From contig CAVUFC010000022.1 in assembly GCA_963740605.1 (NCBI GenBank), positions 1,364,001-1,428,000 on the forward strand: a stretch of 64,000 nucleotides of DNA, given 5' to 3'. This document shows, piece by piece, positions 59,016-64,000 of this stretch. The stretch is from DASSUW01 sp963740605. GTDB lineage: Bacteria; Actinomycetota; Thermoleophilia; Solirubrobacterales; Solirubrobacteraceae. The notes beneath the pieces were generated by a model. It searched no databases. It had not been told where the DNA came from and saw only the letters and a list, made by a program, of their open reading frames with translations. Position 1 is the first letter of the stretch, and the number at the start of each line of letters is the position of its first letter. A program made the translations under genes and the position numbers.

Positions 59016-61425
59016 TAACGGGCGACCAGCTCGCGCTCTTGGACCGCGGCGTCACGCTCGCGGAACCACTCGTCGCCCTCGATCGAGAAGTTCGGGATCA
59101 CGCGATCGAGCCAGTGCGGGAACCACCAGTTCGCGCGCCCGAGCAGGGTCATCACGGCGGGCACGAGCAAGCAGCGGACGATCGTCGCATCCACGGCCAC
59201 GGCGACGCCCATCCCGACGCCGAACTGCTTGACCGTCGGGTCGCCGTTGATGACGAACGCGAAGAACACGCTGACCATGATCAGCGCGGCCGACGTGATG
59301 ACGCGACCGGTGTGGGCAACGCCGTCGATCACGGCCTGCTTGTTGTCGTTCGTCCGCTCCCAGGCCTCCTTGATGTGCGTCATCAAGAACACCTCGTAGT
59401 CCATCGACAGGCCGAACAGGATCGCGAACATCATCAGCGGCACGAAGCTGACGATCGCGACCTCGCTCTCGAGGCCGACGATGCTGACGCCCCACCCCTT
59501 CTCGAACACCGCGGTCACGACGCCGAACGCGGCCCCGATCGAGACGAGGTTCATCAGCCCGGCGGTGAGCGGGATGACGACCGACCGGAACGCAAGCATC
59601 AACAGCAGGAAGCTCAGCCCGACCACGACCGCGATCGTCAGCACCAGGCCGCCGGCGATCTCGTCCGCGAGATCGATGTAGCCGGCCGTGGTGCCTCCCA
59701 CGTCGGCGGTCATGTTCGCGCCCTTGGTCGCCTGCGGGATCGTGTCGTCGCGCAGGCGCCGGACGAGCTCCTCGGTGGCCTGGTCGGACGGGGCCGTCGT
59801 CGGCGTGACGTTCAGGACCGCCGCCGTGCCCTCCTTGTTGACGAGCGGCTGCGTCACCTTCTTCACGCCGCTCGTGTGCTCGATGTCCGTGCGCAGCTTC
59901 GACAGCCGCGGGTCAGTCGCGTTCTGGTCGAGCTGCTTGCGCTGCGTCGACGCCTTGTCGGAGATCTGCTTGAGCTGCTTGTCGAGCTGCGGCTGGACCT
60001 GCGCCTGCGCCTGGTCCGGCGGCACGCCCTTGGCCTCCAGGCTCGCGATCTGAGCCTGCGCCTTCTGGTTCGCCTGCGCCTTCTGGTCGGACTCCTGCTT
60101 GTTGAGCTGGTCGAGTGGACTGATCGGGCTTGGCGGGCTGCTTCGACATGTCCACGCTCACGAGCAGCGGCCCGTTGGCGCCGACCCCGAACGAGGACGT
60201 CATGCCGTCGTAGGACTGCCGCGCCTCGGTGCTCTTAGGGAGCGCGCCGTTGTCCTACTGGCCGAGGTACAGGTCGAGCGTCGGCAGCGCGAGCGCGATC
60301 AGCACGACGAGCGCCACGAGCGCGCATGGGAGCGGCCGCCGGGCCACGAACCGCGCCCAGCGCGCCCAGCCGTGTGGGTGGTGGTCGTCCTTCGGCGTGC
60401 GCCGGTGTGGGAGCGCCAACCGGTCGATGTTGTCGCCGACCATCCCGAGGATCGCCGGCAGGAGCGTGATCGACGCCACCACGGCGACCAGGACGACGAT
60501 CGCGGACGTGTAGCCGAGCGTGGTGACGAGCGGGATGCCGACGACGGCCAGCGACAGGAGCGCCACCATCACGGTGGTGCCGGCGAACACGACCGCGCCG
60601 CCCGACGTCGCCACCGAACGGGCGATCGACTCCTTCGTGTCCATCCCCGCCCGCCGCTGCTCCTGGTGGCGCGTGATGATGAACAGCGCGTAGTCGATCC
60701 CGACGCCCAGCCCGATCATCGTCGCCAGCGTGGGCGCGACGGTCGGCACCTCGGTGACGTGGCTGATCAGCGTGATCACCGAGAGGCCGCAGACGAGGCC
60801 GACGATCGCGGTCACGATCGGCAGGCCCATCGCCACGACCGTCCCGAACGTGAGCAGCAGGACGAGCACCGCCATTGACAGACCGACGACCTCGCTCGAG
60901 TGCGTCTCGGGCTTGGAGACCTTGGTGCCGACGTAGCCGCCGAAGCTCACGTCAAGGCCGGCGGCGCGTGCGGGGCCGGCCTCGTTGACGATCCGCTGGG
61001 CGTCGTCGGTCGTCAGGTCGCTCGGGCTGGCGCTCAGACTGAGTGCGATGTAGCCGGTGCTGCCGTCCTTGGAGCGGATGTCCTTCTGCGTCAGCGGGCT
61101 CGTCGCGTCACGGACGTCCGGGTCCTTCTTGAAGGCCGCGACCGTGTCGTCGATCGGCTGCTTGTACTTGGCGTCGGTGATCTTGGCGCCCTGTGGCGCT
61201 TTGACGACCACCGGGTTTGCCGTTCGCCTGCGCCGGGAAGCGGGCCTGGAGCAGGTCCGTCGCCTTCTGGCTGTCGCTCCCCGGGAGCGTGAGGTTGTCG
61301 TTGAGGTCCGGCCCGACGCTGCGCGCCGCCACCGCGAGCAGCACGAACAGAACGATCCAGGAGGCCACGACGACCCGCCGGTGGCGCACGCTGATCTGCC
61401 CGAGCCCGTAGAGGAGCGGCGTCAC
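59015..61425 (-). pseudogene. MMPL-family (RND-type) transporter broken at three points
   Basis: The minus strand encodes a typical MMPL protein of about 800 aa. The start is MTPLLYGLGQISVRHRRVVV (ATG 61425). The first membrane half is LATMIGLGVGIDYALFIITR, with the hallmark GxGxDYALF, and the second half MMFAILFGLSMDYEVFLMTH. Three lesions interrupt it: a frameshift at the TTT run 61216-61218 (AQANGK to PVVVKAPQGAK), an in-frame TAG at 60255-60257 after LPTLDLYLGQ, and a frameshift near 60110-60125 before LNKQESDQKAQANQKAQAQ. MMPL proteins export lipids or drugs. The pieces are well conserved, so the damage is recent or due to sequence errors. Confidence 0.85.
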
Positions 61426-61583
61426 CGACCGACCCTAACGATCTTCACGGAAACTCGGCAAGGGCCCGGATTCCGGGTGCCGGGCGCCAGCCGATCTCCG
61501 GTCTGGGACTTCGCGGAACGGGTACGGGGAATGGCGGAGCCTCCCTGACGACGGACCACCCGGCGAGACGTCAGGAGGATGTG

Positions 61584-62012
61584 ATGGCAGCAGAGAAGGC
61601 CGCTGACGGGTCTGTCTCGATCGGCGAGGTGATGATTCCCGTGAGCGCTGAGGCGCCGCTCCGCGCGCGGTCTGCCCTCGACGGCTGGCTGCTCGGGCTC
61701 GCGGCGCCCGACGTCCGCGCAGATGCCTGCCTGCTGGTGTCCGAGGTGGTCACCAACAGCGTCCGGCACTCGGGAATGCCGGCCGGTGCGCCGCTCCGTG
61801 TCGGAGCCGCGATGGACGCGGGCACCGTGCGGGTGCTCGTGGCCGATCAGGGGCTGGGCGGTGTCCGCAGGCGCCGCCCCGATGACAACGGAGGCTTCGG
61901 GCTCAACCTGCTCGACAGCTTGGCGGCGCGCTGGGGCGTCGATCTCGATCTGGGCACGGGAGTCTGGTTCGAGCTGTCGATCCTCCCGACTCCGCCTGCG
62001 CCCGCAGCCTGA
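61584..62012 (+). CDS. RsbW-like serine kinase / anti-sigma ATPase domain protein
   Basis: 142 aa from ATG 61584, with AGGAGG five bases upstream (GTG 61581 is too close to it). A HATPase_c_2 fold is present: N-box CLLVSEVVTNSVRHSG, G1-like VADQGLGGV and G2-like GGFGLNLLDSLAARWGV. Such proteins phosphorylate or sequester partner-switching antagonists and sigma factors. The only STAS partner in the window (9416) is degenerate, so the true partner lies elsewhere. It is divergent from the MMPL pseudogene. Confidence 0.85.
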   Translation: MAAEKAADGSVSIGEVMIPVSAEAPLRARSALDGWLLGLAAPDVRADACLLVSEVVTNSVRHSGMPAGAPLRVGAAMDAGTVRVLVADQGLGGVRRRRPDDNGGFGLNLLDSLAARWGVDLDLGTGVWFELSILPTPPAPAA

Positions 62013-62016
62013 TGGC

Positions 62017-62187
62017 TCAGCTCTTGCCGCGTTTCGTGCGCGGCGCGGCTTCGGGACGCGGCGCGTAGCGCGCCCGTTCCTCGTCGGTCATCTGGCGCAC
62101 GACCAGCGATCCATCGCGGATCTGCTTGTCCACCTCGGCGAGCTTCTTGCGACGTTGCTCTTCCGCGCGCTCCTGCGGGGTGCTCAT
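62017..62187 (-). CDS. Small charged protein coupled to the flippase-like gene
   Basis: 56 aa starting MSTPQERAEEQRRKKLAEVD with a highly charged helix, then RQMTDEERARYAPRPEA and a basic tail. ATG 62187 overlaps the stop of the upstream membrane-protein gene (ATGA), which supports it as a real gene. No family recognised. Confidence 0.65.
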   Translation of the reverse strand: MSTPQERAEEQRRKKLAEVDKQIRDGSLVVRQMTDEERARYAPRPEAAPRTKRGKS

Positions 62188-63146
62188 GGCGCGACTCCAA
62201 TCGCCGGCTGCGGCTCGATCGACGGGACCGCACGCCGCCGGGCCGAGGGCCGGAGCGTCGACAGGTGGTCGATGCCCGCCCAGCCTGCGTAAGCCAGCGC
62301 GCCGAGGGTGCCCGTCGCCGTGAGCAGGACGCCCGCTGCCGCCGCGAGCGCCGCGCCGTTGGCGCCGAGGATCAGCACGACCGCAGCGGCGCCGACGCTC
62401 GGGCCGACCGGGAGCTGGCTGAGCGTCACCATCACGATCAGGACCGCCGTCGCGTCGAACACCGACGCGTTGACACCGACCGCCTCGAGCATGAGCACGT
62501 TGCGCGCGATCTGCGCGAACACGGCCAGCAGGACCAGGCCGAACAGGCCGTTGCGGCCCTGCACGCTGCGGAGGGCGGCGAGCCCGCTCCAGATTCCCTC
62601 GCGCCAGCGCCGTGCGACGTTCCGCAGTCCGGCCACGATCAGCGCCGCAACGCCCAGCAACACGACCGGGATCCACCACGGCAGGCCCAGCGGTCCGACG
62701 AGCGTGAAGGATGCGATCGCGGCCAGGCTCGCCTCCATCGCCAGGACCGGCACCTCCGCGGCGATCATCGCCGGCACGCGCGGGCACTCCGCCGGCGCGG
62801 AGCGTCGCAGCGCGCCGATGCGGGCCGCGGTGCCGACCTGACTGTTGAGCTGGCTACCGAGGTAGCCCATGCTCGCCGCGCGATACAGGCGGCGGCGCCC
62901 GACCGTGCCACCGGCGGCGGACACGCAGATCCGCCAGGACTCGGTGCGCGAGAGGAGCGCGACCAGCTGCAGGGCCGCGGCCGCCAGCAGGATCCACACC
63001 GGCGCCTGGTGCAACGCCGTCGCGAACTCGTCGCGGTGGCCCGCGAGCACATACGCGAGTACCGCGGTCACGACGAGCGCTCCGGCGAGCGTGGTCAGCA
63101 CGCTGCGGCGCCGGCGGCGCTGCGAGCGGCATGACGGTTGCTGCAC
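62184..63146 (-). CDS. Lysylphosphatidylglycerol synthase TM-region (UPF0104) membrane protein
   Basis: 320 aa. After a basic N-terminus (RSQRRRRRS) there are about eight hydrophobic segments. The central signature SMGYLGSQLNSQVGTAARIG resembles the flippase-like UPF0104/AglD pattern, and VTLSQLPVGPSVGAAAVVLI matches its second conserved block. Members flip or transfer lipid-linked groups; no soluble synthase domain is attached here. It is coupled to the 56-aa gene downstream. Confidence 0.8.
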   Translation of the reverse strand: MQQPSCRSQRRRRRSVLTTLAGALVVTAVLAYVLAGHRDEFATALHQAPVWILLAAAALQLVALLSRTESWRICVSAAGGTVGRRRLYRAASMGYLGSQLNSQVGTAARIGALRRSAPAECPRVPAMIAAEVPVLAMEASLAAIASFTLVGPLGLPWWIPVVLLGVAALIVAGLRNVARRWREGIWSGLAALRSVQGRNGLFGLVLLAVFAQIARNVLMLEAVGVNASVFDATAVLIVMVTLSQLPVGPSVGAAAVVLILGANGAALAAAAGVLLTATGTLGALAYAGWAGIDHLSTLRPSARRRAVPSIEPQPAIGVAP

Positions 63147-63390
63147 GACCTGACTCCTCGCGAGGCGGACCTGGAGATCAGGTGGCGTTACGCGCTCAAT
63201 ACGTGCGGCAGCACCGAACGAGCGACGTCAGGCTGGGCTCCCCTTCGCTGACAAGAGTACCTGCGCGCTATCGTGATCCGCGTTAAGGCCGGATCCAGGT
63301 GATTCGGCGACGCAGTGCCAGCGCCCGCAGTTGTCGCTTCACGGCTTCTCCCGCGTTCGCAGCACGCACGACGCCGTGGAGGAACACAAC

Positions 63391-63594
63391 ATGGCCACCG
63401 GAACCGTCAAGTGGTTCAGCGACGACAAGGGCTTCGGCTTCATCACGCCCGACGAGGGGTCCAAGGATCTCTTCGTCCACCACAGCGCCATCACCGGCGA
63501 GGGCTTCAAGACCCTCGCGGAGGGCGCCAAGGTCTCGTATGAGGCCGAGCAGGGCCCCAAGGGCCCGAGCGCCGCGAACGTGACCACGCTCTAA
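63391..63594 (+). CDS. Cold-shock protein (CspA family)
   Basis: 67 aa, full-length single cold-shock domain: TGTVKWFSDDKGFGFITPDE carries RNP1 (KGFGFI) and LFVHHSAI carries RNP2. It binds single-stranded nucleic acid as an RNA chaperone. GGAGG at 63378-63382 precedes ATG 63391. The 5' leader of about 140 bp could hold a thermosensitive structure, as in other csp genes, but none is evident by eye. A strong hairpin follows the stop. Confidence 0.97.
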   Translation: MATGTVKWFSDDKGFGFITPDEGSKDLFVHHSAITGEGFKTLAEGAKVSYEAEQGPKGPSAANVTTL

Positions 63595-63607
63595 GCACCG
63601 ACCTTTG

Positions 63608-63635
63608 TAGGGGGTCGCCGCTCGGCGGCCCCCTA
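63608..63635 (+). terminator. Terminator of the cold-shock gene
   Basis: A 13-bp stem with one G-T pair (TAGGGGGTCGCCG and its partner) and a tight loop, 13 bp after the stop codon, followed by TGCTT. A short T run makes it a moderately convincing intrinsic terminator. Confidence 0.7.
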
Positions 63636-63731
63636 TGCTTGGCATACGACGCACTCGCGTCCCGCCGCCGCCGGGCCTGGAGCCTCTCCCGCGGCCGGTG
63701 TCGCCTCAGAGCGCTCGAGGGAAGGCCTACC

Positions 63732-63914
63732 ATGCCAGCCCGTAACTCAGCCGAGACCCGGCTCGAGGCTGAGGCCCGGTATCACCGTGAGCGACTCGCT
63801 CTGTATCGCGCTCGCGTCTACAACTCGAAGCCGTCCGACTCGGGCCGCCTCCGCGAACTCGAGCGCGCGTCGGACGCCGCCGAGGCCCGCCTGCGCGCCT
63901 CTCGAGACCACTGA
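63732..63914 (+). CDS. Small charged helical protein of unknown function
   Basis: 60 aa from ATG 63732. It is almost entirely charged helix (ETRLEAEARYHRERLALYRA, RLRELERASDAAEARLRA), coiled-coil-like. No RBS is strong. Followed 4 bp later by another small gene, so probably one transcript. Family not recognised. Confidence 0.55.
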   Translation: MPARNSAETRLEAEARYHRERLALYRARVYNSKPSDSGRLRELERASDAAEARLRASRDH

Positions 63915-63918
63915 CGCC

Positions 63919-64000
63919 ATGGCGCACTTCAAGTGCGCGGCGTGCCGCGCCCGCGTCTGGCGCGACGGCAACGCCGAGGAACACGCCCGCGACCTCTGCC
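63919..64000 (+). CDS. Start of a small cysteine-containing protein (cut by window end)
   Basis: ATG 63919 begins MAHFKCAACRARVWRD with a CxxC pair typical of zinc-ribbon proteins, then EEHARDLC at the window edge. Only 27 codons are visible, so it cannot be assigned beyond a probable zinc-binding protein. Confidence 0.5.
   Translation, partial: MAHFKCAACRARVWRDGNAEEHARDLC

Overview
High-GC bacterial chromosome, most likely an actinobacterium of the Thermoleophilia/Solirubrobacterales type. This is inferred from the codon bias towards G/C at third positions, an actinobacterial Vms1-like release factor (acVLRF1), many GTG starts, abundant ATGA/GTGA start-stop overlaps and the general gene repertoire. 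No rRNA or single-copy taxonomic marker is present, so the assignment is an inference.

Layout. 1-9.9 kb: envelope, DUF1254 and stress-type genes, a lipoprotein/membrane-protein pair, two small DUF1269-like genes, a large MalT-type LuxR regulator and a degenerate STAS gene. This part ends at the isolated 3' half of a tRNA-Pro(GGG) gene followed by a strong terminator, which looks like an old integration site. 10-13.8 kb: a third DUF1269 gene, a frameshifted sulfatase and a second, apparently perfect 1,100-bp copy of the lipoprotein/membrane-protein cassette (copies at 3040-4139 and 12668-13767). 13.9-16.2 kb: a TetR-regulated DHA2 drug exporter with three related operator-like sites. 16.2-20 kb: tRNA-Ser(GGA), an M29 aminopeptidase, an EamA permease and two paralogous unknown proteins. 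20.3-25.2 kb: a branched-chain amino-acid-type ABC transporter operon with LivF and LivG fused in one polypeptide. 25.2-28.4 kb: tRNA-Ser(CGA), tadA, a secreted subtilase and stress proteins. 28.6-32.5 kb: a divergent HD-GYP / Ser-Thr kinase pair, with MobA-like and FAD oxidoreductase genes overlapping behind the kinase. 32.5-36.6 kb: a secreted protein of eleven Ig-like repeats and an unnamed tandem-repeat protein. 36.6-43.4 kb: small metabolic genes (GNAT, NYN, Gfo/Idh dehydrogenase with sugar isomerase, acVLRF1, YtoQ, aldo-keto reductase, LDH2-type dehydrogenase, cupin, cupredoxin). 43.7-45.1 kb: a decayed two-component system plus the tail of a permease. 45.1-49.5 kb: another aldo-keto reductase and a 925-aa LuxR ATPase regulator. 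49.6-51.1 kb: an IS110-family element. 51.1-57.5 kb: VOC, quinone reductase and acetamidase genes, two tiny peptide ORFs, a Cys-His hydrolase with an eCIS-like N-terminal motif, a SagB-like nitroreductase and a broken GyrI-like gene. 57.5-59 kb: a GNAT-AAA ATPase fusion gene flanked by two ~100-bp direct repeats that carry sigma-28-like promoter sequences. 59-64 kb: a multiply broken MMPL transporter, an RsbW-like ATPase, a flippase-like membrane protein and a cold-shock protein.

Two themes stand out. The window is rich in broken genes (sulfatase, STAS, two-component system, GyrI-like, MMPL) beside intact neighbours, which means either real decay near recombination sites or indel errors in the assembly. 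Several small or unrecognised units (tiny peptides beside SagB, the repeat-flanked GNAT-AAA gene, the duplicated lipoprotein cassette) are not explained by familiar families. All assignments come from reading the sequence; no database search was run.
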